A DNA stretch of 64,000 nt. Source: a virus. Position 1 is the first letter of the stretch. Each line of letters starts with the position of its first letter. The position numbers and the translations under genes are program-made. Below are positions 51,733 to 62,600 of the stretch, one piece after another. Below the pieces are notes generated by a model, which saw nothing but the letters and a program-made list of their open reading frames with translations, did no database searches and was not told the DNA's origin. The stretch covers positions 1 through 64,000 of IMG/VR virus record IMGVR_UViG_3300046777_002497; one strand, given 5' to 3'.

Positions 51733-51891
51733 GGTCTCTAGGGAACTGTGGCTAGGGGCAGGAGGTGCAAACTCGCTGCCCCACCACTATAAGAGCAGAC
51801 CAAGCCCAACTATCCGGAAATTCCAGATAGTTCAACTTGTAAGGGCTGGTTACAAATTCGCCAGCCCTCGCAGTGAGTAGGGTTACTGGCT

Positions 51892-54000
51892 CTAGCAAGC
51901 CATCAACACGCAGGGCACGCAGTAGCTGCCATCGTCGTAGGTGCAGGTGACGTGAGTTGAAATCACCTTGGCGATGGTTTTGCTGCGGATGATGTCGTCG
52001 TCTTGGGGCTTGGCAGTGCCATCACCAGCCGACATCAGCAGGTCACCACGTTGAACCGTGACACCTTCGGCAATGCGGATGATGAAGTCACCCGTCATCG
52101 CACAGTAGAAGTCGTCGGTGTAGGTGTCGTCGTCATCGTCCCAGGCTTGGAACACTCCCGACACATTCGGATCACCTTCAATATCGCTCACCTGCATGCG
52201 GTTGAGCTGTTCGTTGTCTTCATCGCCCCATTCGCACATCTCGTCGATGTTGCTTAGAACGGTGCCGCGCAGGATTTCGGTGCGTTCTGCGCCACCAGGA
52301 AGCTGGGACCAGCGGGAGAGGTGAGCACCGTTGTAGCTAACGGTGGTGCCGGAGACGGAAATAGTGCCTTCTTCTGTACCGTCTTGGCGCAGAGAAACTA
52401 TGGTGCCATCACTTGCCCTTCTGTTGAAGAAGGCCGATGGTCCTCCATTTCTTGTAACAGACAAATATGCACCATTACTGTTTCCTATGGTGCAGCCATC
52501 AATGTTGTTTTGAGCTGGATCTGTATCTGTATTGTTCAAAAAACACGCACCGGCATTATTAATCCTCATCCGCTCCGTCGGGCCGCTCGCTCCGTCGGCG
52601 GTAGTGGAGAACACTAGGCGGCCTGGATAGTCACTAGTCCCAGCAGTACCATCCGTCGAACAAGTAATACTTGCAAAGGTATTTCCTGCTGCTTGATCTG
52701 TAAAACGCAGCTCGCCTAAAGTAACATCAGGCGAAATAGTTCCGCCTGAATTATACGCAATTGCCATAGAGGCATAATTACCTCCAGACACGTTTCCTTG
52801 GACAACAAAACGTGATGCACTAGAGCTAGAAGACGTGCCAACTAACAACCTGCCGGAGCTGTCGATGCGGGCGCGTTCGGTGTAACCACCTCCACTGGAA
52901 TTAACTTGAGCGAAGGCAAGTGGATTATATCCACCTCCAGAAGGACCTGTTGTTAGTATCCTTGCGTCTCCAGAGACATCGAGCACCACAGTGCTTGCAG
53001 AAGCTGTGCCAAATGTTCCAGTTGCACAAATAGCCCCGTTCACTTGAAGAGCGTGCCCAGGACTCGTAACGCCAATCCCTACGTTACCTGCCGAGGTAAC
53101 ATGTAATCGTGTATTTGCGGCCCCATTCGTGTAAATACCAAAAGATCCCGCGTAATCTGTTCCTATAGCTGCGTTTTGAGTGGCGGAGCCGCCATCAACA
53201 TTCAAATGGCGGGTACCATCGCCGATGCGGATTCTGGGTGTCGTAGCATCCTCAATAGTTAACTTAAAACCAGGGCTACTAGTCCCCAGACCTAAGCGGC
53301 CACTGGAATCAATGCGCATCCGTTCTGACGCATCTGTGTAAAATTGCACAACACGATTGGTGCCATCAAGGCGCAATGCAGAACGCACATCACCTAAAGC
53401 GCCAGCTTTATAGGAGTAGATAAAAGAGTCAGAATTTAACGAAAAATCACTAGATGAATTGATTCCTCCCGCAACATCCAGTTGTGCTGCAGGGCTGCTA
53501 GTCCCCAGGCCCACTTTCCCATCAGAGGCAACAAACAACCGCGCAGTGCCATTAGTCGAGATGGCTAGTTGATCTGCGCCAGGAGAATACAGTCCAGTAT
53601 TTGCGTCTCCGCTTATAAAAAGCGATGGAGATCCAGCACTGCCTGCGATAATTCCCAATGCGCCAGTCATTGTATCGCCAGTGACGTTTACAAATTCACC
53701 AGCTTCACTGCGCCATGCGGCACCATCCCAAATCTTAAATACGTAAGTGCCACCACTGGTATCAAGCCATTGCTCCCCCAAGGAATTACCGGCAGTGCCA
53801 CCACTTGCCGGTACGGCATTAGGAGCACCGCTACCCACATGCACAGGCCCCACTTTTACCAAGCTTCCATTGCTGTCCTTAAAGAACATGCCAGGACTGC
53901 CACTTGCATAGTTAATGGCCACTTGACCATCAACCATAGAAGCAGGATTAGGACGCTTATTAAGCGTCGATGAACGCAGATGCTGAAGAACACCAGCCAT
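51892..54000 (-). CDS. tail fibre with S74-style repeat units
   Basis: The product has 702 residues. The N-terminus (MAGVLQHLRSSTLNKRPNPA) and 'NSLGEQWLDTSGGTYVFKIW' form a virion attachment part. Residues 140-500 are beta repeats of the form 'ERMRIDSSGRLGLGTSSPG', found in trimeric fibres ending in peptidase S74 or other knobs. The C-terminal 170 residues ('EYDEMCEW'-type region near 'NIDEMCEWGDEDNE', 'YCVPCVLMAC') are a distinct domain, possibly self-trimming or receptor-binding, with no clear S74 Ser-Lys dyad. Confidence 0.8.
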   Translation of the reverse strand: MAGVLQHLRSSTLNKRPNPASMVDGQVAINYASGSPGMFFKDSNGSLVKVGPVHVGSGAPNAVPASGGTAGNSLGEQWLDTSGGTYVFKIWDGAAWRSEAGEFVNVTGDTMTGALGIIAGSAGSPSLFISGDANTGLYSPGADQLAISTNGTARLFVASDGKVGLGTSSPAAQLDVAGGINSSSDFSLNSDSFIYSYKAGALGDVRSALRLDGTNRVVQFYTDASERMRIDSSGRLGLGTSSPGFKLTIEDATTPRIRIGDGTRHLNVDGGSATQNAAIGTDYAGSFGIYTNGAANTRLHVTSAGNVGIGVTSPGHALQVNGAICATGTFGTASASTVVLDVSGDARILTTGPSGGGYNPLAFAQVNSSGGGYTERARIDSSGRLLVGTSSSSSASRFVVQGNVSGGNYASMAIAYNSGGTISPDVTLGELRFTDQAAGNTFASITCSTDGTAGTSDYPGRLVFSTTADGASGPTERMRINNAGACFLNNTDTDPAQNNIDGCTIGNSNGAYLSVTRNGGPSAFFNRRASDGTIVSLRQDGTEEGTISVSGTTVSYNGAHLSRWSQLPGGAERTEILRGTVLSNIDEMCEWGDEDNEQLNRMQVSDIEGDPNVSGVFQAWDDDDDTYTDDFYCAMTGDFIIRIAEGVTVQRGDLLMSAGDGTAKPQDDDIIRSKTIAKVISTHVTCTYDDGSYCVPCVLMAC

Positions 54001-54004
54001 GATT

Positions 54005-54060
54005 AAAGCCTTTCGGAATTACAGAAGACTAATAAGTCTTTCGCAATTCTAAAAGGCTTT
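54005..54060 (-). terminator. 56-bp nested hairpin between two fibre genes
   Basis: AAAGCCTTT pairs with AAAGGCTTT at the ends (9 bp). Inside, GAATT pairs with AATTC and AAGACT with AGTCTT. It occupies nearly the whole gap before the 702-residue fibre gene. There is no strong T-run, so it may be an attenuator or processing site instead of a terminator. Confidence 0.65.
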
Positions 54061-54072
54061 ATTTGTCATTGA

Positions 54073-57000
54073 TTAGAAAGTTCCTTCATCAATGGTGGCG
54101 TCAATGGTGCCAGCGGAAAAATTGCCGCTACTATCACGAGCAACAATTGCACTTGTAGTATTTGAGCTAGTGGCAGTGGTGGCGCTGTTGCTGACTTTTC
54201 CTGCCGTCGAAATAGTTGATAACTTGGTGTCAGCAATGCTGCCAGCAAGCATTGTATTGGTAACGGTGCCGGTATCTCCAGTGGTAATGACAGTGCCAGT
54301 AGTATCTGGTAATGTCACCACTTTGTCGGAGGTGGCATCAGCAGCAGTGAGTTGAATTTCAAAAGCGTTATCAGTGGCACCTTCAAACAGCAGCGTGCCA
54401 GTGTTGCCAATAACCACTTCACCAGTGATTGTGCCGCCAGCTTTAGGAAGAGCAGCATTGGCAAGGTCATAAGCACTCTTCACTGCAGTGGCAGTAGCAG
54501 CAAGAGAAGAACTAGTTGTGCTCGTGCTATCAGTGAGCTGAACGCTTCCCCTTACGCTTGTTGATGCATCGGGGATAGAAATAACGGGAGTGGTTGAGCC
54601 GCTAACAACAGTGAGTGGAGAATTAACGCTCACTGACAACACAGTACCACTGGCAGGAGTGGCCCAATGAACGCCTGGTCCAAAGGCTGAATTAGCCGTC
54701 AATACTTGCCCGTTGGTACCAATGGCCTGCTTGACTAACGTGGTACCACTTGCAACAAGAATGTCGCCTTTTGTATAAGTGCCAGTACCAGTACCACCGT
54801 AAGCAACAGCTAAAATACCACTCGCAACATTACTAGCATTGCGACATTCAGTGCTAACTTCTTCTAATGCAGCTTGAACATTGGTGCTGCTTATATTGGC
54901 AGCAGGCGTGAAAGCAACGTTAACTGCAGCTTGTGCCGTGTAAGTGGAGCTAACGTCCACTTCAGTCCATGCCGTGCCATTGCAAAGCAGAATATCAGGC
55001 GGTTGCAAAGCAGTGGCAGGAGCAGGAGCCACGCCAGTGCCGCCGCTTTCCACCACCACGTAGTAACGATTAAACGTAGCAGAGGGAGTGGGAAGTGGCT
55101 GTCCAATTGAGAGACCAACAGCGGCGCCATCGCTACTTGTACTAGCAATAATATTGCCACTTGCATTGTAAGTGCCACCAAAAATAATCTCACCAACTGA
55201 AATACCAACTGGATTCCAAACGTTTCCATCCCACAGATAGAGATCTTTCTCTAATGGATTGAAGAAGAATTGTCCAATAAAATCTGCAGACGGCAATGCT
55301 TCGCCAAATTGACTAACGCTGTAGTTCGCCAAATTAGATGCCCGAACTGCATCTTCTCCAATGAAGCCGCTACCAAACGTTCCAGTGGTAATCTTCGATG
55401 CGGGCAGCCCTGGAATGTCGTCGGCTACTAAAGCAGTTTCCCCTGCGCTGATGTGTCCTTCTTCATCAACAGTGACTTTGTAATAAATGCCAGAGGCTAC
55501 GCTATTGGCATGGTTGAAGATGCCACTGACGGTGACTAAACCAGTACCAGCTTGAGCTACGCCAAGAGCGCTAGTTGTTGCCTTTGGAAGATCGCTTGCA
55601 GAAATGGCGCGGAATGTAGGCGCAGCATCACTGTTTCCACTTGCAGGGCCAGCAAAGAACCGAGAAGCTACTTGCGTGTTCAGAGAGGGAACAATGGAAG
55701 CGCTGAACGAATCAGGGTAGGACGTAGTAAAGCTATAAACAGTATCTCCAGAAACAACAGTTGTTACAAGACCTGTTTGGCGCTGCCATACACTACCGGT
55801 CCAAGTGTATTCATAGCCGTCGCTGGTATTGAACCATTGTTGACCAATGAATGATCCATTGCCAATTGGTGAAGAACCAGCTACTACTGCAGCAGAATTA
55901 TCCGCTAACTTAACGGCTGTTACGCCACTATTTGTAATTTTTGCAGTGGTGATAGCGCTATCGAGAATCTTGGCAGTTGTTACGGCATCATTGGCAATGG
56001 TGGCAGCGAAGGCTCCAGTGCCTGTACCAGTGACATCTCCAGAAAGTGTGATTGTTTGATCGCCAGTATTAGTACCAGTGGAAGTGCCAGAAAAGCTTCC
56101 GTTCTGCGTAGCAAGAGTACCAAGACCAAGCGTTGTGCGAATATCGGCAATCGTTGCATCGTCAAGAATCGAACGTGCCGCTGAAGTGCAGGCAATTTCT
56201 TCTACAGTGCCGCCGCTGGCAGATGAACGTCCAAGAATGACATCGCTTGTTGTAGTGGCTTGAATCTTTGCATAAGACACTGCATTGTTGGCAAGCTTCG
56301 CCGTGGTGACGCCGCTATCAACAATTTTTGCAGTGCTTACGGAATCACTGGCTAGTTTCGCCTGTGTAACATTTGCATCAACAATCTTGTCAGTTGTAAC
56401 GCCACTATTGGCAATCTTTGCAGTGGTAATTGCAGAATCAGCAATATTGGCAGTGACAATGGAAGAAGAATCATAGTCTCCGCTGCCAACTGTATTTTTT
56501 ACAGCTAACGAGCCAAGTCCAAGAGTGGTGCGCTGAGCGCTTGCATCTGCATCGTCAAGAATGGCGCGACCAGCAGCAGTGATCGTCGAAGTTGCGTAAG
56601 TGTCAGAAGCAGTGGTGTAAATGATTTGACCAGATGCCGTGGTCAGTCCTGCAATTGATGCCAGTGCAGCGTCATACGCTTGCACGTCAGCGCCAATGGC
56701 AAGGCCAAGATTTGTGCGTGCCCCAGAGGCGGTAGAAGCTCCAGTGCCGCCATCTGCAACGGCAAGGTCAGTAATGCCACTAATAACGCCACCATTGATC
56801 GTCGCATAAGTGATCGTGCCACTACTGAGCACTGCTGTGCCGCCTGTAATGTCTACGCCAGAAGCAGCTTGAACAGCGATGGAGCCAAGGCCAAGCGTGG
56901 TGCGCTGAGCAGCAGCATCCGCATCATCAAGCAACGCCCTGCCTGCCTCTGTAAGCGTGATGGCTTCTATATTGCCACTACCAGCACTGGCCCTGCCAAG

Positions 57001-58119
57001 CAGCACGCCAGATGCCACTTGCTGGATTTTGGCAAACGTAACTGCATTGTCTGCAATGTCGGCAGTGACAATTGACCCACTTGCATAGCTTCCCGATGGG
57101 ATGGAAGAAGCAGTGATGACCGTGCCAGTTAAATCTCCCGATGCAAGAGAAAGCTTGCCAATGGTAACTGAACCAGATGCAAGCTTGTCAGTGGTAACGC
57201 CACTATCAACAAGATTAATTGTTGCCACTGCGCTAGCAGCAAGCTTTGCCTGGGTGACGCCAGAATCAATGATATTGACGGTCGCCACTGCATTTGCAGC
57301 AAGTTTCGCCTGTGTAATACCACTTGCAACTAGCTGAGCAGTGTCAACGCTTCCGCTGGCCATCTTGGCCAATGTCACCGCACTATTGACAATGTTGATG
57401 GTATCAATAGATCCGCTAGCTAGCTTGACTTGCGTAATGCCACTATCTACAATGTTGACAGCGGCCACTGCATTAGCAGCAAGCTTTGCCTGTGTCACTC
57501 CGCTATCAACAATATTGACAGTAAGGACAGAATCGGCAGCAAGCTTGCCTTGAACAACGCCACTGGCGGCCAATTGAACAGCACCAACTGCTCCGCTTGC
57601 AATCTTTGCCGTGGTAACGTTTGCATCAGCAATCTTTGCAGTGGTCACTGCATCATTGTTGATTTTGCCAGTGGTAATAGCAAGATCTTCAATGAGGGAA
57701 GTACTAATCGTATTGCCAGTGGCGACAGCGCCGAGAGAAAGCGTTGAACGTGCCGTTGCTGCGTCTGCATCGTCCAACAGAGAACGAGCAAATGAAGTGC
57801 AAGTGATTTCTTCGATATTTCCCGCGCCTGCACTGCTTCTTCCTAAAAGTCGATCAGTGGCACTTACTTGTTGAATCTTGTCGTAAGTGAGAACGTTCGT
57901 TCCAATGGCGGCAGCACCAAGTTTTGCTACGCTTGCCTGGTTGATCTTAGAAATATCCAGCGTCGAAGCATCTGCAAGATTAAAGCCTGCTTGAATCAGG
58001 CTCTTCACTTGTACTTTCTTTGTCTGACTAGCACTTACATCTGCAATAGGCAGCACGTCATTAGACGATACGCCTCCCTGAGGAAGTTCTACAAGCTCCG
58101 TAATTCTTTGATCAGCCAT
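54073..58119 (-). CDS. giant repetitive tail fibre/spike protein
   Basis: The product has 1348 residues, with almost no Cys. Residues 140-370 and 600-680 are degenerate short repeats such as 'VTTAKIASGAVGAVQLAASG' (units of about 14-15). Four copies of a longer unit 'RALLDDADAAAQRTTLGLGS' occur. The middle (about 800-1000) carries 'GSFIGQQWFNTSDGYEYTWT'-like chaperone or knob-adjacent modules shared in style with the next fibre. It is probably a long trimeric beta-helical fibre for host recognition. Confidence 0.82.
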   Translation of the reverse strand: MADQRITELVELPQGGVSSNDVLPIADVSASQTKKVQVKSLIQAGFNLADASTLDISKINQASVAKLGAAAIGTNVLTYDKIQQVSATDRLLGRSSAGAGNIEEITCTSFARSLLDDADAATARSTLSLGAVATGNTISTSLIEDLAITTGKINNDAVTTAKIADANVTTAKIASGAVGAVQLAASGVVQGKLAADSVLTVNIVDSGVTQAKLAANAVAAVNIVDSGITQVKLASGSIDTINIVNSAVTLAKMASGSVDTAQLVASGITQAKLAANAVATVNIIDSGVTQAKLAASAVATINLVDSGVTTDKLASGSVTIGKLSLASGDLTGTVITASSIPSGSYASGSIVTADIADNAVTFAKIQQVASGVLLGRASAGSGNIEAITLTEAGRALLDDADAAAQRTTLGLGSIAVQAASGVDITGGTAVLSSGTITYATINGGVISGITDLAVADGGTGASTASGARTNLGLAIGADVQAYDAALASIAGLTTASGQIIYTTASDTYATSTITAAGRAILDDADASAQRTTLGLGSLAVKNTVGSGDYDSSSIVTANIADSAITTAKIANSGVTTDKIVDANVTQAKLASDSVSTAKIVDSGVTTAKLANNAVSYAKIQATTTSDVILGRSSASGGTVEEIACTSAARSILDDATIADIRTTLGLGTLATQNGSFSGTSTGTNTGDQTITLSGDVTGTGTGAFAATIANDAVTTAKILDSAITTAKITNSGVTAVKLADNSAAVVAGSSPIGNGSFIGQQWFNTSDGYEYTWTGSVWQRQTGLVTTVVSGDTVYSFTTSYPDSFSASIVPSLNTQVASRFFAGPASGNSDAAPTFRAISASDLPKATTSALGVAQAGTGLVTVSGIFNHANSVASGIYYKVTVDEEGHISAGETALVADDIPGLPASKITTGTFGSGFIGEDAVRASNLANYSVSQFGEALPSADFIGQFFFNPLEKDLYLWDGNVWNPVGISVGEIIFGGTYNASGNIIASTSSDGAAVGLSIGQPLPTPSATFNRYYVVVESGGTGVAPAPATALQPPDILLCNGTAWTEVDVSSTYTAQAAVNVAFTPAANISSTNVQAALEEVSTECRNASNVASGILAVAYGGTGTGTYTKGDILVASGTTLVKQAIGTNGQVLTANSAFGPGVHWATPASGTVLSVSVNSPLTVVSGSTTPVISIPDASTSVRGSVQLTDSTSTTSSSLAATATAVKSAYDLANAALPKAGGTITGEVVIGNTGTLLFEGATDNAFEIQLTAADATSDKVVTLPDTTGTVITTGDTGTVTNTMLAGSIADTKLSTISTAGKVSNSATTATSSNTTSAIVARDSSGNFSAGTIDATIDEGTF

Positions 58120-58173
58120 TGCAGGAAGGTGCGGGTCTCAATACAGTCTAGTCTTAAACGATATTAGCTATTA

Positions 58174-59184
58174 TCAGTCGGTGATTTCCTTAAGCAGATA
58201 ATCAAGACCCTGCTCAAGATAAATGGCGTCATTATCTTCCTTGAGGATATATTCTGGTGGCACTCCCACGCGAAGCTTGAATTCGCCAGTAGTAACAAAA
58301 TCAATTGAACATGCAACTAAAGCATCGGAAGTGACTGTCACTCCCGCTCTCGTCACCACTGCTTCAATGTCATAGTAAACTTCCTCCCTGAAAGAAGCAG
58401 ATTGATCAATGGAAGAGAGAGAAAGGAGCGCCTTAAAATTGCTGCCAACGTCTAATCGGTTGATCACTTGCAGCAGGAATAGCGGCACATCTTCATTGCC
58501 TGTCGTTTCGTAACTAAACAAGCATTCAATGCTTCCATTGCCACTAAGTAGTCCAGCCGAATATTGCTGCTTAAATCTGTCAGACAGGCTAGTCGTCTCC
58601 ATCGCTGCCCTGTCCGTATTAATTTCAAAAGAAGTGACAGAGCCAAGTGTGTTATATCTGGTATCCCTCACTCCCACTGTTATTTCAATGGGCTCTCCAT
58701 AAAAGGCAGCAAGTTCATATTCATCTGCCCTTTCATTGTTAATTGCATCATTGAAATTCTCGAATAAGCGTACGCCGCCCACTCTGTTGATATTCGCATA
58801 TGCACGGGCGTTATTAGAGAAAATATAATCGCCTAGCCTGAACTCATCATATCCCTCAGGCGGCAAATCTGAACTAGTCGTAATATTGTCATCATCCCAG
58901 CCAGCAAGTCCGGCCGTACTTCCTGACGCCCACACCACTTCGCTATAGCCGTCTACTGGCTCTCCTGGAATGCTCCAAAACGATGGAGGAAGAAAAAGAA
59001 GACCACGCGGATCCTCCGTCGTAATCTCAAGCAGATCTCCAGTGATTAAATTGTCGTCGCTTCCTTCAAAGCTAAATCTGTTTAAAGTTGTATTAACATC
59101 ATCGGGAGAAATAATGGCAGTGAAAGTATTTTCACCACCACGCTGTAGCTTGATTGCGCCTGTATGGCCAACAAAAAACGTCAT
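58174..59184 (-). CDS. tail tube-related protein
   Basis: The product has 336 residues. The first residues (MTFFVGHTGAIKLQRGGEN) parallel the start of the neighbouring tail tube protein (MPFYTGRTGKLRLGGSEV), and both contain the 'AMETTSLSD'/'MLDTTSLGD' element (near residue 195 here). This suggests a second, extended tube-like protein, perhaps at the tail end or as a minor tube component. The N-terminal 150 residues are extra. Confidence 0.65.
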   Translation of the reverse strand: MTFFVGHTGAIKLQRGGENTFTAIISPDDVNTTLNRFSFEGSDDNLITGDLLEITTEDPRGLLFLPPSFWSIPGEPVDGYSEVVWASGSTAGLAGWDDDNITTSSDLPPEGYDEFRLGDYIFSNNARAYANINRVGGVRLFENFNDAINNERADEYELAAFYGEPIEITVGVRDTRYNTLGSVTSFEINTDRAAMETTSLSDRFKQQYSAGLLSGNGSIECLFSYETTGNEDVPLFLLQVINRLDVGSNFKALLSLSSIDQSASFREEVYYDIEAVVTRAGVTVTSDALVACSIDFVTTGEFKLRVGVPPEYILKEDNDAIYLEQGLDYLLKEITD

Positions 59185-59226
59185 CTCGCTACAGCCTTAA
59201 TTATTCCATTGTATCTATGCCCAAAA

Positions 59227-59646
59227 TCAGGTGGTGCCAGTGAGCACGACGGAAGTAAGAGGACCATCAACGGTGAAATTAAACGATACCGTCGTCAGTT
59301 CGTCAGTGGAGGAAGAAATACTGGCGCTGTTAATAAAAGCATTGCCCGTAAATGTTTGACCAGTGCCCACTTCAAAAGTGAGGGACACGCGATCACTATC
59401 AGTGATGGCACCAGTCTTTGCAATGCGCTCCAGAAGGTTGGTTGTGTCTGTTGTATCGCCATTGTAATACGACAGGGAAGCGCTACCAGTGGCACTAAAC
59501 AAGCCAGGCGTAAAGGTATTAGCAGTATCACCCAGAGAAGTGGTATCCAGCATATTGACGGACGTATCAAGCGTCCAGTTCTTTACCTTGGAAACTTCGC
59601 TTCCACCAAGGCGAAGCTTGCCAGTGCGACCAGTGTAAAAAGGCAT
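59227..59646 (-). CDS. major tail tube protein
   Basis: The product has 139 residues. 'WTLDTSVNMLDTTSLGDTAN' and 'SASLSYYNGDTTDTTNLLER' are typical of siphovirus tail tube subunits (lambda V-like fold: strand, DTTSxGD loop, GxxxxxYYN). The length is normal. It lies between the tip protein and the tube-related paralogue. Confidence 0.8.
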   Translation of the reverse strand: MPFYTGRTGKLRLGGSEVSKVKNWTLDTSVNMLDTTSLGDTANTFTPGLFSATGSASLSYYNGDTTDTTNLLERIAKTGAITDSDRVSLTFEVGTGQTFTGNAFINSASISSSTDELTTVSFNFTVDGPLTSVVLTGTT

Positions 59647-59689
59647 TGCTCTAAGGCTTTTGTTTTAATACTAGCAAAATTCTAATTGC

Positions 59690-62600
59690 TTAACCAATGA
59701 TCTTGAATAGACCTGGATCTTGCCGTGCAATTAATGATCTAGTTTGACCATTAGATTCTTCGCATGGATGTTCTATTGCCTTAATTGTCACTTCTCCTTC
59801 TTCGCTCATCTCCACTTCAGTCACGCGAAACACTCGTTTTTGAGTGAGCAATGAGCCCAGCACAAATAGCCATCCCTTGTATTGAGCCAACGCAGGCGCT
59901 TGGCCATTAGAAACAGCGATGGAAGTGAGGCGAGCAGTGGTTGACGCACCATCGTAAACTAAAACAGAGAACGTTCCATTAATAGGACTTTCTGAAATAG
60001 GAGCATTTAACACCCCTCCCGATTCAATGATGCCACTGCTAATGTTGTCCCAGAGATTTTCGTCTGTTTGCACGTAAATATAGGAACCGGGCTGTACTGG
60101 CGCTTCTGTTGGGAAGGTTTGAAACTCCACAGCCCTTCTAACATGCCGCCTTTGCATGCACATCAGCATTCCGTAGTGCAATGCCTGCGTGCGAGACGTG
60201 ACGAACTGAGACAAGTCAAACGTAGCTCTACGCGCATCGGCATCATTTACATCGGACAGCGATACTACGAGGCTTGTATTCTTAGGGAACACACCGTCTC
60301 TCTCAGGAGCGCGATAGATGACAGTGGCCACTAAGTCCTGTGTTGAATCTCCATAGTCCAAAAACTCTTCTTTGTAACTGTCTTCCAGAATATTGCCCTG
60401 ATTAAATAATGCACTAATCGTCACCACTCTGTTAATACGCCCCGTGTTGTCAGTAGGCAATGCGGGAATCAGCGTATCTCGCCCGCCAATTCGCGCCAGT
60501 TCCAACATGCAGTAAGGAGCTGTCTCAGCCCAGAATTCACGCCACGATGTAATATCAGCAATCACGCCATCCATATAGTATCCCATCGTCTTGTTCATTT
60601 TCTTGGCAAATGCAAGCTTTTGCAGATCCACCCCATTGATATTTGCGAATTTGCCAATGCCATTCTTGGGATCCAGAAGAGTGTCAAGGAAGATGTCTGA
60701 AGCGAAATTGCTAGGGCCATCGGGGCTAGCAGGATAAGCACCAGTGCCTTCATTGATTCTCCTCACACGCTTTCCTTTAAGAACAAATGCGCTCAGTGAA
60801 CGCAGACTACGCACGCCTTGGCCACTAAAGCAATTAAAACCAATAAGAGTGAGGTCTTGATAAATGGCAGGAAAATTTATGTCATAATTTAAATCTTGTT
60901 GCTGTTCAGTTACTGCCGTGATTTCAAACTCGGGACCACTTTCAAATGAAAAAGAAATATTGGCATCAGATGAACATGCCTTAATCACTTCTTTTGCGCC
61001 CGTCGATGTATCGCCGTCAGTAATTAACGATGGAGGATAGAGGCACCATTCATCAATAGCGAAAGGGCTTTTATTGCGAGGGGGAAGATTGCTAGTAGCG
61101 GGCTGTCTAGTGCTGCCATAGAACTTGACTTTTCCAATGCCACCTGGAATATCAAGCGTAGAAATGTTCTCTACTGTTTGACCGGCAGACAGATAGACAA
61201 AAGGAAGCGGTCCATGCTTCCTCATTTCAGAAGGCGTATCAAAGACCGGCTCAAACCTAAAGGCCCAGCGCTTAGATGAATCAGGCGCTTCAAAATACAA
61301 TGGAAAGAAGAAGTCATTATCAGCAGCTCGCCGTAAGACAAAAATACGTGGCACCAAGGACCAGTTAGAAGAAGTGGCTTCTCTCACGAACATCAAAAAG
61401 AAAGCACTGCGATGCTTGAGTCCATTGTCGGACTGCCTATAGTTATTAACCGTCACATCTCCATATTGTTTCTGCCTTCCCTGTATGCGCATGAATACTT
61501 TGCCACGAATGGCGAAGTTTACCACTTTACAAGCGGACACTGTTTCATACGAAGCTTCTTGAATTTTTGTCAAGCATTTTGTAATGAGAAAATCATTAAG
61601 CCCCTCTGGGCTTGCAAGCGTAGCTTTAATGGCGGCAATTCGCGCGTCTATAGCAGCGATTTGATTCGTAATATCAGCGTTGTATCTATCAATGGCTGGC
61701 TGATCAATTTGAATGACGGAAGCAATGCGGCTCTCCACTTCCCGCATTGTATTGCGCACTGCTCTCAAGATTTGCCTTTCTTCGCGAGCGCCTAGTTCTC
61801 CTTTGTTCCTTCTGTTGTTAATAATTGGAGCGAAGTCGGTATTATTTACCACCGTAAAACCAGCTACGCTTGAAAAGCTGCTTTGAACATCATTGACAAC
61901 GCGCTCAAGTTCAGCAAGATAATTGAATAGCTTTTGATCTGCAAATTGATCTTGCTCTACCAAACGCTGCAATCTGTCGCGATTGGCGCGTAAGCTAGCT
62001 TTAACAGTGGCAATAGTTGCGCGTTTTGCCGTGATCAGTCTGTCTTTGGTGGTGTTAGATTGATTTGTTTTTCTAATTTCAGTGATCTCCTCTCGAAGCT
62101 CCTCAAGTTTATTTTCTTCTGCGCTAATTTGATTCGCTAAATTTACTCCCCTGTCTGAGAATAAATTTTCATTAGTCAGCACAAACTCATCCAACTCTGC
62201 CCTATTGGACTTATTAATGCGCTTGTACATGATCATATCATCAAGCAGCGTTTCTAGCTGGTTGTAATATGAATTAAACCTATTGAACGCAGATTGCTGT
62301 GCCGCCGTTAAATTTTGTACAGTAATTGTCGGATTGAAAAGCGTGGCTAGTCGCTCTTTTTCCGCTTTTAGAGCAGGAATTTCGGAACTAAGTTCATCTT
62401 CCTGTTGTAATGTACTGCGAGTGCTGTAGTCTTCCTCTGGTCCAAAGCCACTTTCGGTGCATTGCAACGTCACGTTCAGAGCGGCATTGTTTAAATCTTC
62501 ACTCCCGCTCATGCCAACCACTTTAAACTTGGCACTGCCAAGCTTGTAAATGCTGGCACCATCAATGGAAGAAGCAGCGACCAAGCGATCTTCTTCCGCT

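Noticed and set aside
54874-57874. Several plus-strand open frames of 60-130 codons
   Set aside because: They are opposite the repetitive fibre gene and reflect its repeated codons.
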